The notes: generated from the sequence alone by a model not told the origin. Positions 30,409 through 42,878 are shown, numbered from the stretch's first letter. The stretch: DNA of 64,000 bases from Acidovorax sp. DW039 (GCF_037101375.1 NZ_AP029019.1:4343501-4407500); one strand, 5' to 3'. Numbers and translations: made by a program.

Positions 30409-33400
30409 AACGAGGACTGCATCACCAGCAACGCAAAGGGCAGGCGACCACCGCACTGCCCCATTGGCCCCATCAGCCCCACCGGGCCCAGCACTTCGTC
30501 CAGCAACAGGCGGGGTGCGCTGGGCAACCTGGCACCTGTCATCCAGTCACTCCAGCCCTCGGCCTTGGCCAAGGCCGGGTGCGCTTCGGCCAACGACACC
30601 TGGGTATCACCCCATTCACCCTTGCAACGCTCGTCCCACTCCGCCAGCAGCCTGGCACACACCAGCACCACCGCTTGCCCTCCCTGGATACGGGCATAGG
30701 CCAGCACATGGCGGGCCGCGCTGCCCTCCACCGCCAGGGGCAGGTACATGGCATCGCGCAGCCACTCTGCACACTGGGCCCTGAGCTGCAACAGCCGCCA
30801 GGTCACCAGCTGCTTGGCGGCATCGGGCATGGCCCCAGTGGAGCCCAGCACGCGTTTCCAATCTTCCTCGCCGGGATATCGCCCTTCTGCGTACAAGGAC
30901 TGCAAGGGTTTCAACGCGGCATGCAGTGCTTCAAAGTCCACCGGATTGCGGTTGTCCGGGTCCACCAGCGTGAAATTCCACTGCTCGTACCCTTGATAGA
31001 TGTCAGGCACGCCAGGTGCCGTGAGCTTGATGGCGACCTGACAGAGGCTGTTGCGAAAGCCATAAGGCGCAATCCGCTGCACCCAGTAGTGCAGCACCTG
31101 GCGAAACCGGTCGCTGTCCAGCGACTGCCCGACATAACGCAAAACAGCGCTTTCGTAGGTTTCGTTGGGAAACAGCCAGTGCGTCTGCAGCTTGGCCTCG
31201 CGCATGGCCTTGACCATGTAGCGCAGCACCCGCTCGCGAATGGACTGCAAGGCCTCGCCCTCGCAACCCTGCGCAGGCCAGATGCCCACCAGCGCCTGGA
31301 AAAAGGCCCACTGGTCGTGCGCGCTGGGCGCAGGCATGTCGTCCACCACCAGCTGAAAGGGTCTGGCGGTGTATTCGAGCACCTGCACCGTGGCTGCCCA
31401 ATCGTCCACCATTTCAGACAGCACATTGAGCCGCGCTCGCACGTCTTCCGAGCGCTTGCTGTCGTGCGTGGAAGTGGCCAGCAGGCCATGGGGCGCATGG
31501 CGCGCCCGCTGGGCATTGGCATGGTGAAACGCGGCAACCGTCATGCCAAAACGCCGCGGCTCCGCGCCCACATCGTTCAGCGAGACCAGGCGCACATAGC
31601 GGTAGAACAGCGTGTCTTCCACGGCCTTGGCCATGACCGGTGCGGTGAACTGCTGCCACCGGCAGACAAAGCGCGCCCGCAGTTCTGGCGCAGGCCCCGG
31701 CTCGCCCAGCAGCACCCCGCGCACAAAGGCCAGCACACCGCCCTCTGCACTGCCCAGCCGCCTGCGCGCGGCAGCAATGGCCCAGTCAATGTGCTGCACA
31801 TCCAGCGCGCCGGGAGCACTGCCGGCAACCACATAGGTGCGGTACACGGGGAACTGCGTGGCAATTTCCACCAGCGCAATGCGCAACTGGTTGCGGGTGA
31901 AGTCGCACACCCGCCGATCTGCCTGACTGATCTGGCCAAGCGTATTCACCAGCCACGCCAGGTCGCTATACAGCGAGGTTTCAATGATGAGCCGCTTGCA
32001 TTCCCGGGCGGCTTCTTCAAAAGGCAACGCATCGCCCGTGAAGCCGGAGTACACCGCATCGAATGCATCCTGGGCCTCCGAATCGATCAGCACCGCATTC
32101 ACCAGGCGCGCAAACCGGTAGCCCGTGCCGCCATGCACCTGCCAGCCCGCAGGCAGCGGCTCATGCTCGGCCATGATCTTCTCCACCACCAAGTACAAGG
32201 CGCGGGGTTCTATCCCCTGTGCCTGCTGCAATGTGGCATAGCGCTGCTGAAGCCGCTCAAAGTACTGCGCAGGGTCGGCAAGCCCGTCAGGGTGGTCGAT
32301 GCGCAGACCCGAGATCTTGCCTTCCGCCAGCCAGCGGAACGGGAGGGCATGCACCGCGTCAAACACCTCAGGCCTGTCGGTGCGGATGGCGGCCAGGCCA
32401 TTCACATCAAAAAAACGGCGGTAGTTGATGTCATCCCCCGCCACACGCCAGTCAGCCAAGCGGTACGCCTGGGACTGCAGCAGTCCGTCCAGCAACGCGA
32501 AGCTCGCCGCGTCCTGTGGATTGCCGTTGACCACCCGCAGCACAGAGGCGATCCAGTCCTGCACCCAGGCCAGCCGCGCGGCATATTCACCCAGCCGCTG
32601 CTGGTGCACTGCGGCGTCCCTGAGGCGCGTGGCACGAGCCTCCGTGTCAGGGTCATCGTGCCGGGGCAGGCTTGCAAAAGCGTTGGTGAGCGACTGCAGC
32701 CCCGCGAGGTCGGCAGGCTCCACCCCACCTGCCGCCACCGCGGGCAAAGGCACTGCACTGAGCATCTGCGCATAACTGCGCGGATCCAGCGGGAACGCCC
32801 TCTGCCAGTAATTGACCTCAAAGCGTCCGGTTTCATGGGCAAAGCGCACCTGCAGTTCGCCAGATTCCAGCACCCGGCCGTAGTGGTCGCCCAGCACCGG
32901 CAGCAACACCCGCGTCCCTGTCTGCGCGCTGGCGGGATGCCATTCGATATCGAAGGTCTGCGCGTGCGGGGACGACATGCCGTGCTCCAGCACGTCAAAC
33001 CACCAGCGGTTTCCTGCATCGTCAATGCCCAGGTGGTTGGGCACGGTATCCAGCAATTGGCCCATGCCATGGCGCTGCAGGGCCTCGCACAAGGCTGCGT
33101 GCTGCTCGGCTGTGCCGATTTCGGGGTTCAGACTCGTGGGGTCAATACCGTCGTAGCCATGGTTGCTGCCGGGCACGGCTTTCAGATAGGGCGATGCGTA
33201 CAGATGGCTGATGCCCAAAGCATGCAGGTACGGCACGGCAGCCCGCGCCTGATCAAAAGTGAACTGCCTGTTGAACTGCACACGGTAGGTAGCCCACGGG
33301 ACATTGGCCGTCGCAAGGTCTGGCAGCCCGCCTGCGGGCCCTTGGCGTGGAGCCAGCTCCCGCTCCTGGCGTATGGCGGAAGTGATCTCCGCAAAGAAGG

Positions 33401-35420
33401 GGTTGGCAGCCAATACCTCCAGCGTACAGCCCATGCGATGTCGCCAGTTGGGGTGAATGGCTTCGGTGGTTCCGGGCACGTTGGCCTGCTCGCGCTGACC
33501 CAGCAGGTCTTCCAGTTGCACGCCCATCAGCATGCAGGGGGTGCGGGCCAGCAAGCGGTGCACTGCGGCGGCCAGCGCAGGGGTCATCTCGGGCACGGAG
33601 TGCGCATCCAGGGCCATGCCCTGCGGCAAAAGCCCTTGGGCGTCCAGCGCGGCCAGCAGGTGGGTTCTGTCGTGCGCCCGCGCCAGCTGGGCCTGCAGAT
33701 GGGCATCACCCTTCAGCCAGCCCAGCGCGACGTGCACGGCCAAGTCCGCCCCAGCCCAGTAGCCGGTCAGGGTGGGCAAGTCATGCGTGCTGACCACGGC
33801 CAGTGCGAGAGGCGGCCATTGCTCTGGAGGACGAAAGGCGCCGCCGTCCTGGCGCTCAAAAATGAGGGGACGGTAAGAGAGCATGGACCGCGCGCCCATG
33901 GCCTCGCGCATGGCAGGGGCCACATTACCCAGGTCTTCACCAATGACCATGCACTGGTGTCGGTGGCTCTCTATGGTCATGACGGCCAGCAGGGCCTGCA
34001 GGGGGTAGTCCACATAGGTGCCCCCCTGTGGTCCCGTCCAGAACAGGCGCATGAGCGCCATCACATGGTCCATGCGCAAGGCGCCCGCCGGGGCCATCAC
34101 GGCGGACAGCAGCTGCTGGAACGGAAGAAAGTCTGCCGCAGCCAGGGCGACGGGGTTGAGCGGAGGCAATCCCCAGTCCTGCCCCTGCGGGCTGAGCGGA
34201 TCCGGGGGCGCACCGATGTTCATGCCCCGGGCATAGAGCGAAGGCTCCACCCATGTGTCGGCACCACCATCTGCAGCCCCTACCGCCAGGTCGCAGTAGA
34301 GACCGATAGGCATGAGCTCACGGGCTTTTGCTGCAGCCTGAGCGAGCTGCTCATGCGCGATCCACTGAAGCCAGAACTGAAATGCCACGCTGTCGGCATG
34401 TTCACGCACAAAGGCCTTGGTGGCAGCGCCGTGCGGGTCCTGCAGTTCGGGGGGCCACGCTGGCCAGCCCCACACAGACGGGTCCGCCGCGTGCAGGACG
34501 CCCTGAATGGCTTCAAAGCGTGCGTGCCCCGCAAGCGTTTTCTCATGCATCGCACAAAAGGCATCAAACGCGGTGCCACGCAGGCCTTCCCCTTGCCATG
34601 CTGTGCGCCGGAAGGTCTTCCAGAGCCGCTCCAGCACCGCCTTCTTGAGGTGGGCAACCGCCGCGTAATCCACCGCAGCACTGGCCTGGACCGCCTGCAG
34701 CTGGGCGCGAAAGCCTGGCTCCTCACGCAGCTGTGCCGTGTCAGGGCATTGAAGGTATTCCGGCACGGCCGTCACATCAATATGCAGCACATTGAGCGCC
34801 AGACGACTGCTGGGGCTGTAGGGGCTGGCCGCCTCAGGCTGCCACGGGCGCAGCGCATGGAGCGGGCTCACGCCCACAAATGCGGCGCCTTGCGCGGCGG
34901 CCAAAACGATGCACTGCCTCAGGTCGCTAAAGTCGCCAATGCCCCAGCTGTGTTCAGACCGCAGCGCATACATCTGCGTGGTGATGCCCCACCAGCGCTG
35001 GCCCTGCTGCAGTTCGGCAGGAAGCCAGCACTGGGCCGGTGCCACCAGCACCAGCCTGTTCATGGATGCAGCACGCAGCCGGTAATAGCCCGCGCGCACA
35101 GTGGACGGCAGCAAGGCCGCATCGCCGTGGCCTGATAGTGCAGGGGGCGCATCAGCCTGCTCCAGGTCGTACAGCGCCCAAGATCCTGCCGCCAGCAAAG
35201 GCTGGCTGTACTCCTCACCTTGGGTCACGATATGCATGGCAGCATGCTGCGAGGCGTCGGCATGCTGGCCCATGGCCTGAAGGGCCATATCCATGACCTG
35301 CGGGCTGACCTCGACCCTTTCGCCCCAGAAGCCTGCGTAGTGGTCCGCAATACCTGCGCGACGGGCACGCTGTGGCCCATCTACAGGCAAACCTGCTTCC
35401 TTGTCGTCACCAACACTCAT
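30405..35420 (-). CDS. Fusion of 4-alpha-glucanotransferase (MalQ) and maltooligosyltrehalose synthase (TreY)
   Basis: The single 1671-residue frame joins two enzymes normally made separately. Residues 1 to about 695 are a GH77 amylomaltase: [16 protein letters not shown], the nucleophile D451 in [17 protein letters not shown] and STHDLPT. Residues about 705 to 1671 are a GH13 Tre[31 protein letters not shown] and the nucleophile D1042 in [13 protein letters not shown], with [13 protein letters not shown] near the end. TreY turns the reducing end of maltodextrin into a trehalosyl unit. There is no stop or frameshift at the junction near 33300. The ATG at 35420 overlaps the treZ stop by 4 nt. 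Confidence 0.93.
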
Positions 35421-37303
35421 GGAGTTCCTTCTGTGCATGTCCAACGGGCTGACCAGGGTTGCCAGACCGCCGGGGCGCCGTCCGGCAAAGAAGCCCAGCC
35501 GTGCTGGAAGACGGTGGTTCCTTCGGGTTGCGGAGGCACCAATGCGATGGGCACAGGCCCCAGGTTCATCTCCAGCCACCAGCATCTGCCCTGCTGGTAG
35601 CGCCACCCCACCCGCAGGCCGCGCTCTCCCACGCGCTCTGCCATGTGACCATGGGTTTGCAGCCGATGGGCATAGGGCTGCAGGCACTGCCTGCGCACGT
35701 CCAGGGCCTGACGCAACAACTCGCTGCGGCGGCGGCCTTCGGGTAGCTCCGCCTGTACCCAGTCGAGGCGGCTGGTCAGCAGCGTGGATTCACTGCAGGG
35801 GTCAGGCAGGGATTGCCCGTCTGCGGCCACGAGCCCGAACTCCCGCTGCCGCCCGGCCCGGACCGCTTCGCGCAGTTCACCTTCCCAGCCTGCAAAGTAC
35901 AGAAATGGGGTGGTGGCACCAAACTCATCGCCCATGAAGACAAGCGGTGTCGCCGGTGTCAAAAGAGCCAGCAGCAGGGCCAGCTCTGCCACAGGCTCAT
36001 CCACCAGGGCCGATAGCCGCTCGCCCTGTGCGCGGTTGCCAATCTGGTCATGGTTGCCCACAAAATGCACCAGCGAAGTCAGCGGTACCGGCCGCTGTGC
36101 AATGTCTGCCGCCTGGCCCTCGGGAAACGCAAATCCGTGGGTAAAGACCCGGGCCAGCAGCCCGACAGGGTCTGCAGAAAACCTCGCGTAATAGGTCTGT
36201 GATTCCCCCGTCAGGGCCACGTGCAGGGCGTGGTGAAAGTCATCATTCCACTGCGCGTCATAACGCCCCACCTGCGAAGGAGAGGCAGCAGCTTCGTCGG
36301 GCAGTAGCCGGGTAGTCTGGTTCTTTTCGTTCTCCAGCACCAGATGGACGCGCCGACCCGCCGCCTGCGCCCATTGGCTCACGCGGCTGTGCAGCTCCTG
36401 CAATATGTCCGGCTGGCTTTCGTCTGCAATCGCGTGCACCGCGTCCAGACGCAGCCCATCCATGTGAAACTCCTCCAGCCAGTACAGAGCGTTGTGTATG
36501 AAGAACTCGCGCACCACCTCGCACCCTTCTCGGTCGAAGTTGATGGCTGGCCCCCAGGGACTGTCGTGGCGGGTTGAAAAAAACGAGGGGGCATACAGGG
36601 GCAGGTAATTGCCATCTGGCCCAAAGTGGTTGTAGACCACATCCAGAAATACGCACAGCCCCAGTGCGTGCGCGGCATCCACCAGATATTTCAGTTCCTC
36701 GGGCGTTCCGTAGCGAGGATGCGGAGCAAAAGGCAATACTCCGTCGTAGCCCCACCCCCACGCGCCGCCGAAGGTGGCCAGCGGCATCAGTTCAATGGCG
36801 GTGAAGCCCAGTGCTGCCAGGCGCGGCAACTCCGCCGCCGCTGCGGTGTACGTGCCTGCCGAAGTGAAGGTGCCTACATGCAATTCATAGAACACCAGCT
36901 CGCACCAGGACCGCCCCTGCCAGTCCTTGCGATGCCAGCTGTAGCGGGCCGGGTCTCCCACTGCGCACAGCCCGTGCGGGCCTTCTGGGGCATGACGGGC
37001 TGCGGGGTCGGGAACATGCTGGTGCTGACCCTTCACGTCCACCACCCACTGGTAGAGAGTGTCTGGCGTGGCCTGCGCAACCTGCAGCTGCCACCAGCCC
37101 CCGGGCGTCTGCTGCGCTGCAAGCGTTTGTTCGCCGGAATCCATCCTTGCATCGACCAGGCGTAAACCTGCCTTTTGCGCTGCGGGAGCCCACAGCCGGA
37201 ATTCCACGCCGCCTTGCGCGAGCAACTGGGCGCCAAAAGGCATGCAGTGTCCCCGCAGGGGCGATGAATGCTCCGTAAGGGCTGCTACCGGGGTGGTGCT
37301 CAT
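35417..37303 (-). CDS. treZ: Malto-oligosyltrehalose trehalohydrolase
   Basis: The 628-residue GH13 enzyme cleaves trehalose from the end made by TreY. An N-terminal beta-sandwich (FRLWAPAAQKAGLRL) precedes the barrel, which has FYELHVGTFT, LDVVYNHFGPDGNY, the nucleophile aspartate (about D284) in GLRLDAVHAI, and FVGNHDQIGNRA. The GNY and HFGPDGNYL motifs are characteristic of TreZ and distinguish it from branching enzyme. Overlaps with both neighbours are 4 nt. Confidence 0.93.
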   Translation of the reverse strand: MSTTPVAALTEHSSPLRGHCMPFGAQLLAQGGVEFRLWAPAAQKAGLRLVDARMDSGEQTLAAQQTPGGWWQLQVAQATPDTLYQWVVDVKGQHQHVPDPAARHAPEGPHGLCAVGDPARYSWHRKDWQGRSWCELVFYELHVGTFTSAGTYTAAAAELPRLAALGFTAIELMPLATFGGAWGWGYDGVLPFAPHPRYGTPEELKYLVDAAHALGLCVFLDVVYNHFGPDGNYLPLYAPSFFSTRHDSPWGPAINFDREGCEVVREFFIHNALYWLEEFHMDGLRLDAVHAIADESQPDILQELHSRVSQWAQAAGRRVHLVLENEKNQTTRLLPDEAAASPSQVGRYDAQWNDDFHHALHVALTGESQTYYARFSADPVGLLARVFTHGFAFPEGQAADIAQRPVPLTSLVHFVGNHDQIGNRAQGERLSALVDEPVAELALLLALLTPATPLVFMGDEFGATTPFLYFAGWEGELREAVRAGRQREFGLVAADGQSLPDPCSESTLLTSRLDWVQAELPEGRRRSELLRQALDVRRQCLQPYAHRLQTHGHMAERVGERGLRVGWRYQQGRCWWLEMNLGPVPIALVPPQPEGTTVFQHGWASLPDGAPAVWQPWSARWTCTEGTP

Positions 37304-39558
37304 GGCTGACCTTCTTGTGCCCGAGGCCCCTGTGAAGTGAACATGGCCATGGAATGCGCAAGCAAGGTGTAGGTCCGGCCTTCGATTTCACCTTCCACAG
37401 CGGGTGGGCCTTCAGCGTCGTCGCCCTCAGCATTCGCTGCCCCATCCGTTGGCGTGGCCTCGAAGGGGCTGTCCCCGGTAAGCCACACCTGCCAGTCGCG
37501 GGTATCCAGCCGCAACACCCAGTTTTCCGTTGCGTCAGTAGGTAGCGTGAACGTTACTTCGTCCGCAGAGCTGTTGAACAGCAGCAGCACCGAAGCATCC
37601 GTGGGGCTGGCACTTTGCATCCATGCGGCCACGCACCGTACAGCAGGGTCGTTCCACTCGTCCACATTCATGGCCAGGCCCCACACGCTGTACCAGTGCA
37701 CAGTGACCTGCGCAGTGGTGCCCGCAGGATGCCGCTGCCAGGCTATGGGGCGCACTACGGGCAGATGGCAGCGCAGGGCAATCAGGTCTCGCACAAAGTC
37801 CTGCAACGGCTGGTGCCGGGCAGCACGCTCCCAGTCAAACCAGGAAATCTCGTTGTCCTGGCAGTAACCGTTGTTGTTGCCCCGCTGGGTGCGCCCCAGT
37901 TCATCCCCGCCCAAAAGCAGCGGAGTACCGTGAGAAAGGAAAAGCGTCGCCAGCAGGTTGCACACCTGTCGCTCGCGCAATGCCAGGATGGCCGGGTCAT
38001 CCGTGTCGCCCTCTGCGCCGCAGTTCCAGCCACGGTTGTGGTTTTCTCCATCGCGGTTGTCTTCGCCGTTGGCCTCGTTGTGCTTATGGTTGTAGCTGAC
38101 CAGATCCGCCAGAGTGAACCCGTCATGCACCGTGACGAGGTTGACGCTGGCTGTAGGCCTGCGCCGCCGAGGCTCCAGCAGGTCTGCAGAACCACACAGG
38201 CTGGCGGCAAAGCCAGACAGACTGCCGTCTGCATTGGCCCAGTAGTCACGCACGGTATCCCGGTAGCGGCCATTCCATTCCATCCAGCCCGCCGGGAACC
38301 CACCCAGTTGGTAACCGTTGTGGCCCAGATCCCAGGGCTCGGCAATCAGCTTCACACGCGAGAGCACCGGGTCCTGCGCAATGGCTGCAAAAAAGGGGGA
38401 GCGCCACGAAAAGTCTCCTGCCGCATCGCGCCCCAGGGCTGATGCCAGATCAAAGCGAAACCCATCCACATGCATTTCCTGCACCCAGTAACGCAGACTG
38501 TCCAGCACCAAGCGCAACGCGGGCGGGCTGCTGGTGTCGAGCGTGTTGCCGGTCCCGGTCACGTCGCTGCAATACCGCACGTCGTCGGCCAGCCGGTAAT
38601 AGGCGGCATGGTCTATCCCCTTGAGGCTGAGGGTGGGACCGAGGTGATTGCCTTCTCCGGTGTGGTTGTAGACCACGTCCAGAATGACTTCCAGCCCCGC
38701 TTCGTGCAGTGCCTTGACCATGGCCTTGAACTCGTCCACACCGCCATCCTGGGCCTGGGATGCGCGGGTGGCATAGCGCGGCTCTGGCGCGAAGAAGGCG
38801 ATCGTGTTGTACCCCCAGTAGTTGCTCAGGCCCTGCTCCACCAGCCGCAGGTCGTCCATGAAGGCCTGCACGGGCAGCAGCTCGACACTGGTAACGCCCA
38901 GGCGCAACAGGTGCCCGATTGCCGGCGCGCTGGCCAGCCCTGCGTAAGTGCCACGCAGCGCCTCGGGTACCGCGTCCATGGCCTGGGTAAAGCCCTTGAC
39001 GTGGACCTCGTAAAACACGGTCTCTGCGGCTGACACACGAGGTGGCTTGTCGTCACCCCAGTCAAACTGCGACCGGACCACCCGGCACTGTGGTGCCGAG
39101 TGACCGTTGTCGCGGTCCGTGAGTTGCAGGTCTTCTTCGGGTGCTCCCAGCACATAGGCAAACTGGTCTGGAGCCCCCTTCACCGGCGCAGCCAGCGCAC
39201 GTGCATAGGGGTCGAGCAACAACAGCGCCGGGTTGCAACGCAAACCCGCAGTCGGCTCGTAGGGGCCATGCACCCTGAGCCCGTAACGCTGACCGGGTCG
39301 CAGGCCATGCACAAAGCCGTGCCAGATATCGTCGGTAAAGCCTGGCAAGGCGATGCGCGCCGTTTCCCTGCCGTCGGCGTCGAAAAGGCACACCTCCACA
39401 CGCTCGGCAATGCGTGAATGCACTGCAAAGTTGATGCCCCGGTTTTCATAAACGGCACCCAACGGAAGAGACCGCCCTTCACTCACACGGTGGCGAACGG
39501 TACGCGAACGCTTGGGGGGTAAGCCAGGCGCCTGTGATGTCTGCACAGCAACATTCAT
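37300..39558 (-). CDS. glgX: Glycogen debranching enzyme GlgX
   Basis: The 752-residue GH13 isoamylase-type enzyme removes alpha-1,6 branches. The N-terminal CBM48-like domain ([15 protein letters not shown]) is followed by the barrel with [13 protein letters not shown], the nucleophile D370 in [19 protein letters not shown] and [23 protein letters not shown], a hallmark of GlgX/TreX. Debranched chains would feed the adjacent TreY/TreZ. The start overlaps glgC by 4 nt. Residues about 690-735 form an acidic, Glu/Asp-rich stretch not typical of the family. Confidence 0.94.
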   Translation of the reverse strand: MNVAVQTSQAPGLPPKRSRTVRHRVSEGRSLPLGAVYENRGINFAVHSRIAERVEVCLFDADGRETARIALPGFTDDIWHGFVHGLRPGQRYGLRVHGPYEPTAGLRCNPALLLLDPYARALAAPVKGAPDQFAYVLGAPEEDLQLTDRDNGHSAPQCRVVRSQFDWGDDKPPRVSAAETVFYEVHVKGFTQAMDAVPEALRGTYAGLASAPAIGHLLRLGVTSVELLPVQAFMDDLRLVEQGLSNYWGYNTIAFFAPEPRYATRASQAQDGGVDEFKAMVKALHEAGLEVILDVVYNHTGEGNHLGPTLSLKGIDHAAYYRLADDVRYCSDVTGTGNTLDTSSPPALRLVLDSLRYWVQEMHVDGFRFDLASALGRDAAGDFSWRSPFFAAIAQDPVLSRVKLIAEPWDLGHNGYQLGGFPAGWMEWNGRYRDTVRDYWANADGSLSGFAASLCGSADLLEPRRRRPTASVNLVTVHDGFTLADLVSYNHKHNEANGEDNRDGENHNRGWNCGAEGDTDDPAILALRERQVCNLLATLFLSHGTPLLLGGDELGRTQRGNNNGYCQDNEISWFDWERAARHQPLQDFVRDLIALRCHLPVVRPIAWQRHPAGTTAQVTVHWYSVWGLAMNVDEWNDPAVRCVAAWMQSASPTDASVLLLFNSSADEVTFTLPTDATENWVLRLDTRDWQVWLTGDSPFEATPTDGAANAEGDDAEGPPAVEGEIEGRTYTLLAHSMAMFTSQGPRAQEGQP

Positions 39559-40868
39559 GCGGCGGCCTGCAACTCGCTCGGGTACAACTCTGCCGGACTC
39601 CCTGCCTGCAACGCAAGACGCGGCCTGGCACTGGGCAAGCGGCTTGCGGCCGTGCGAGCCGGAAAATAGCCGCGCGGCACCACAACGATTCCGCTGGGCG
39701 TGACGTGGAAACGCTTGCGGTCGGCCATGAGGTCGAAGCCGATGCGCTCGTCTCCCGGAATGTCGTTATCCTGGTCCACGATGGCCCTGCGCACCCGTGC
39801 CCCGGCGCCGATGCGGGACCGCTCCATCACGATGCAGTGCTCCAGCTGGGCCCCCCGCTCCACCAGTACCGAGCGCCGCAGCATGGCGTGGTCCAGTGAT
39901 GCGCCATCCACGATGCTGCCTGACCCGACCACCGAGCGGTGCAGCACCCCGTTTTCGATCTGTGCCGACTCGGCCTGGTCGGGGCTGGCATAAATAGGCC
40001 ACTGCCGGTTGGTCATGCGAAAGCGCGGCGCAGCACCCAGGGTGTCAAAGTGGGCCTGGTAATAGGCGTCTATGGTGCCCACGTCGCGCCAGTAACCATG
40101 TTCCTCATACGGGGCGACGCCCGGGATGCTGTTGGTGTGAAAGTCATAAGCCATCAGGCGGTGCGACTGCAGCATGCGCGGAAGAATGTCGCGCCCAAAA
40201 TCGCTGTGCCCCGCGGCATGCGCCTTGTGAAGGGCGTCCAGCAGCACATCTGCATTGAAAAGGTAATTCCCCATGGAGGCCAGCGCATGGGTAGAGCTGC
40301 CCGGCATGGGCTGGGTGGTCGCAGGCTTTTCCACAAACTGCCGTATGCGGTGCTGCGCATCAATGTCCACAATGCCGACCTGGCTGCATTGCGCCAGCGG
40401 CACGGGCAAGGTAGCCACGCTCACATGGGCCTTGCTGCTGATGTGGAAGTCCACCATCTGGCGCACATCCATGCGGTAGATGTGATCGGCTCCAAACACG
40501 GCCACGATGTCGGGCTGAAAGTTCTCGATGAGGTGGATGTTCTGGTAAACCGAGTCGGCCGTACCCTGAAACCATTCCGGCCCATTGCGCATTTGCGGAG
40601 GCACCACCGTCACGAAGTGCTCGGGAATGAACCGGGTCATGGTCCAGGACTGGCGAATGTGCTCAATGAGCGATTGCGATTTGTACTGCACCAGCAGGTA
40701 GATGGAATAAATCTCTGAATTGACCAGGTTCGACAGCACAAAGTCGACGATCCGGTGCTTTCCATTGAAGGGGACTGCAGGTTTGCAGCGCTCAGCCGTC
40801 AATGGGTGAAGGCGGGAACCTTCTCCTCCGGCCATGACGATGGCAAGTACGTTGCGGGTGCGTGACAT
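39555..40868 (-). CDS. glgC: Glucose-1-phosphate adenylyltransferase
   Basis: The 437-residue enzyme makes ADP-glucose, the committed step of glycogen synthesis. The nucleotide-binding loop [14 protein letters not shown] is at the N-terminus, [15 protein letters not shown] and [10 protein letters not shown] follow, and the C-terminal part is a left-handed helix repeat. It is the first gene of the five-gene operon, with a GGAG-type site before the ATG at 40868. The promoter should be in the 390 nt upstream. No glgB or glgP is in the operon. Confidence 0.96.
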   Translation of the reverse strand: MSRTRNVLAIVMAGGEGSRLHPLTAERCKPAVPFNGKHRIVDFVLSNLVNSEIYSIYLLVQYKSQSLIEHIRQSWTMTRFIPEHFVTVVPPQMRNGPEWFQGTADSVYQNIHLIENFQPDIVAVFGADHIYRMDVRQMVDFHISSKAHVSVATLPVPLAQCSQVGIVDIDAQHRIRQFVEKPATTQPMPGSSTHALASMGNYLFNADVLLDALHKAHAAGHSDFGRDILPRMLQSHRLMAYDFHTNSIPGVAPYEEHGYWRDVGTIDAYYQAHFDTLGAAPRFRMTNRQWPIYASPDQAESAQIENGVLHRSVVGSGSIVDGASLDHAMLRRSVLVERGAQLEHCIVMERSRIGAGARVRRAIVDQDNDIPGDERIGFDLMADRKRFHVTPSGIVVVPRGYFPARTAASRLPSARPRLALQAGSPAELYPSELQAAA

Positions 40869-41257
40869 GGGGGACTCCAGTGCTGAGGTCAGGTGGAGCT
40901 GCCCGAGGAGGCAGCCGGGGAAGAACCGGGAAAAGAGACGACGTGTGTGGGTACGTCCATCTGCACGCGGCCTGCGGACGCGTCTTCGTCTGAACGGGCG
41001 ACTCCATGGCCTTTGCAACCCCGAGATTCAAGGTCTGCATTGGAGAGATCGGAGGACGACTGCGCCATGCGACGGGCGCAGGTGGAGCAAGAGGGTGAGA
41101 TGCAGGAATTTGGCATGGACAGGACCCGAAAGGAGCCCCATGGTCTGCCGCGCCTGTACACCTGGTTGCAGGGATTTACACAAACAACCTGTAGGTGCAT
41201 GCCTACCTGGACAGTGAGAACGCAGCGGGCATCCGTGTTCAAACAGCCCAAAAACAA
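40869..41257. other. Intergenic leader/promoter region of the glg/tre operon
   Basis: These 389 nt lie between glgC and a terminator. They must hold the operon promoter, but I cannot assign -35/-10 boxes with confidence. A minus-strand frame ends at 40889 and contains a possible 59-codon reading from an ATG near 41068, without a ribosome-binding site; I do not annotate it as a gene. The leader is long enough for RNA-level control, but I identified no specific structure. Confidence 0.4.
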
Positions 41258-41288
41258 ACGGGCCCTGCACTCTGGGTGCAAGGCCCGT
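41258..41288 (-). terminator. Intrinsic terminator after the SH3-like protein gene
   Basis: ACGGGCCCTGCAC (41258-41270) and GTGCAAGGCCCGT (41276-41288) form a 13-bp stem with one mismatch. On the minus strand it is followed by TTGTTTTTG. It begins 16 nt past the stop of the gene at 41305. Confidence 0.85.
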
Positions 41289-41304
41289 GACGGAACAGCC
41301 TTTC

Positions 41305-42876
41305 TTATCGCAGGCTCAGGGTCTGCCGCTTCCAGGCAGGGTCCTGCCAGCGCTGAAAGAGCGGCAAGGCAGCCACATCACCCGTGACGCGCTCCGTGGT
41401 CAATCCGTCCAGTCGCACCACTTCAAAGCTCTTGCGGTAACGCCCTTGGGCGCGGGCCTCCTTGGACACCAGCATCTGCTGACCGCCCGGCACCCAGCCC
41501 GCCCATTCAGACACACCCGTTTCGGGGGTGGTGGCGGCGGGCGGCAACACGTCGGCTACCCAGCCACCTTCGCTCTTGCGCAGCACCCACAACTCGCGCC
41601 ATCCCTCCATGGGTTGCACTGCCAACGCCACGGCGGTGCCCTCCCGGTTGGTGCTTGCCGAAGCGGTCCACACCACCCCATAGGTGCAGCGGCGCAGCAG
41701 GGGGGCCTTGGCACCATGCAGGGCGTCTACCAGCAGTACACAGGTTTCGCCGGGTGCTCCAGGTTCCGTCAGCACCGTGGGGCGAGCGCCGATTGCAGCC
41801 TGGGAAGTCACCGGGGGAATCAGGGCCAAGCGTACGGCACTCACGCGCATGGCGGCATCGTTGTAGGTGCTCTGGTCGTCATCCGGCAGGTCCACCTTAC
41901 TCACCCCGGAAAGCTCGGTCAGAGCCCGCGCTGCGGCCGCCGCCACTGCGGGGTCGGCGCCGGGGCCCGCGGAACTCTTGCGCGCCTGTTGAAAGGCCAT
42001 GGCCCCCCACACGCTGGCGCGGCGCATCTGCACACGGTTGCGCAGGTAGCCAGGCAACCCCGCCACATCCACCCGCTCCAGCACATCCGCCTGCCAGGAG
42101 GTCAGCTTGGCGCGTTCATGGGCGGGCAGATCGGGGTTGATGCACTCGGGGCGCGTCAACGCCAGCGCTGCGCGGGCCCGTTGCTCCGCATCCGACGCGG
42201 GCATGGCCAGCAGGCGACGGAAGGCCTCGCCTTCGTAGCACACCTGCATGCGCCCTTCCACCTCGTAGGTGGCAAACCGCACGCCATAGCCGCTGGCCAC
42301 ATCCAGATGGGCCGACAGCGTTGCGCCCGACGCCTTGCCTGGCACAGCCACCGATGCACGGCGCGCCAGTCGATCCGCAAAGGTGCCCAGGGCATCCAGG
42401 GCCTGGGCGCCTTCGATGCCCGTCAATACCTTGGCGGGCGCAGCTTGCAAATAGGCGGCGGTAAGGCCAATCCCCAAAGCCTCGGCTCCCGGTGTTTCCT
42501 GCACAAAGCGCAGCACCGCCAGCAAGCCGGGGCCTTCTGCCTCATTTAACGCCAGCCTGCGCACATCGCTGGCGCGGATGAAACCACCCCGCTCCCGCTT
42601 GTGGTCCCACACCTGCAGGTAGTCCAGGCGCTCGGCCCGCACTTCCAGGACTTCGCCCTGCCACAGGCTCGCCTGCTGCTGGGCACCGTCGCGCGGCGCG
42701 GCGCGCAGGGTGGCTTGGTCCTGCACCACGATGGCAGTGCCCAACGTGGTTGTCGATACCGGTGCAGATACTGGTGCCGATGCGCCAGGGGCCGATGCAG
42801 GAGGTGTCGCCGCCGAGGCTACGGTAACGGCAGCACAGGCAATCGCTGCAACGAGCGTGAGCGTGGTGATCTGCAT
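41305..42876 (-). CDS. Exported protein with N-terminal SH3-like domain, unknown function
   Basis: The 523-residue product has a signal peptide (about 1-23, ending ASAA), an Ala/Pro/Ser linker and an SH3b-like domain (about 45-110, with LRAAPRDGAQQQASLWQGEVLEV and GGFIRASDV). The remaining 410 residues have no domain I recognise; one disulphide-compatible cysteine pattern (CINPDLP, CVLLVD, CTYGVVW) is present. The ATG at 42876 gives the best spacing to GGAG; an ATG two codons earlier overlaps the SPFH stop by 4 nt and is an alternative. It is co-transcribed with the SPFH gene, so it may act with it at the envelope. Confidence 0.8.
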   Translation of the reverse strand: MQITTLTLVAAIACAAVTVASAATPPASAPGASAPVSAPVSTTTLGTAIVVQDQATLRAAPRDGAQQQASLWQGEVLEVRAERLDYLQVWDHKRERGGFIRASDVRRLALNEAEGPGLLAVLRFVQETPGAEALGIGLTAAYLQAAPAKVLTGIEGAQALDALGTFADRLARRASVAVPGKASGATLSAHLDVASGYGVRFATYEVEGRMQVCYEGEAFRRLLAMPASDAEQRARAALALTRPECINPDLPAHERAKLTSWQADVLERVDVAGLPGYLRNRVQMRRASVWGAMAFQQARKSSAGPGADPAVAAAAARALTELSGVSKVDLPDDDQSTYNDAAMRVSAVRLALIPPVTSQAAIGARPTVLTEPGAPGETCVLLVDALHGAKAPLLRRCTYGVVWTASASTNREGTAVALAVQPMEGWRELWVLRKSEGGWVADVLPPAATTPETGVSEWAGWVPGGQQMLVSKEARAQGRYRKSFEVVRLDGLTTERVTGDVAALPLFQRWQDPAWKRQTLSLR

Positions 42877-42878
42877 GG

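Noticed and set aside
30579..35135. 1518-codon open frame on the plus strand
   Set aside because: It lies wholly opposite the malQ-treY fusion, is His/Gln/Arg-rich and matches no family; it is an antisense consequence of GC-rich codon use in a conserved gene.
40889..41068. Possible 59-codon gene before glgC on the minus strand
   Set aside because: No ribosome-binding site, no recognisable domain and Ser-rich composition; it is kept only as a remark on the intergenic region.
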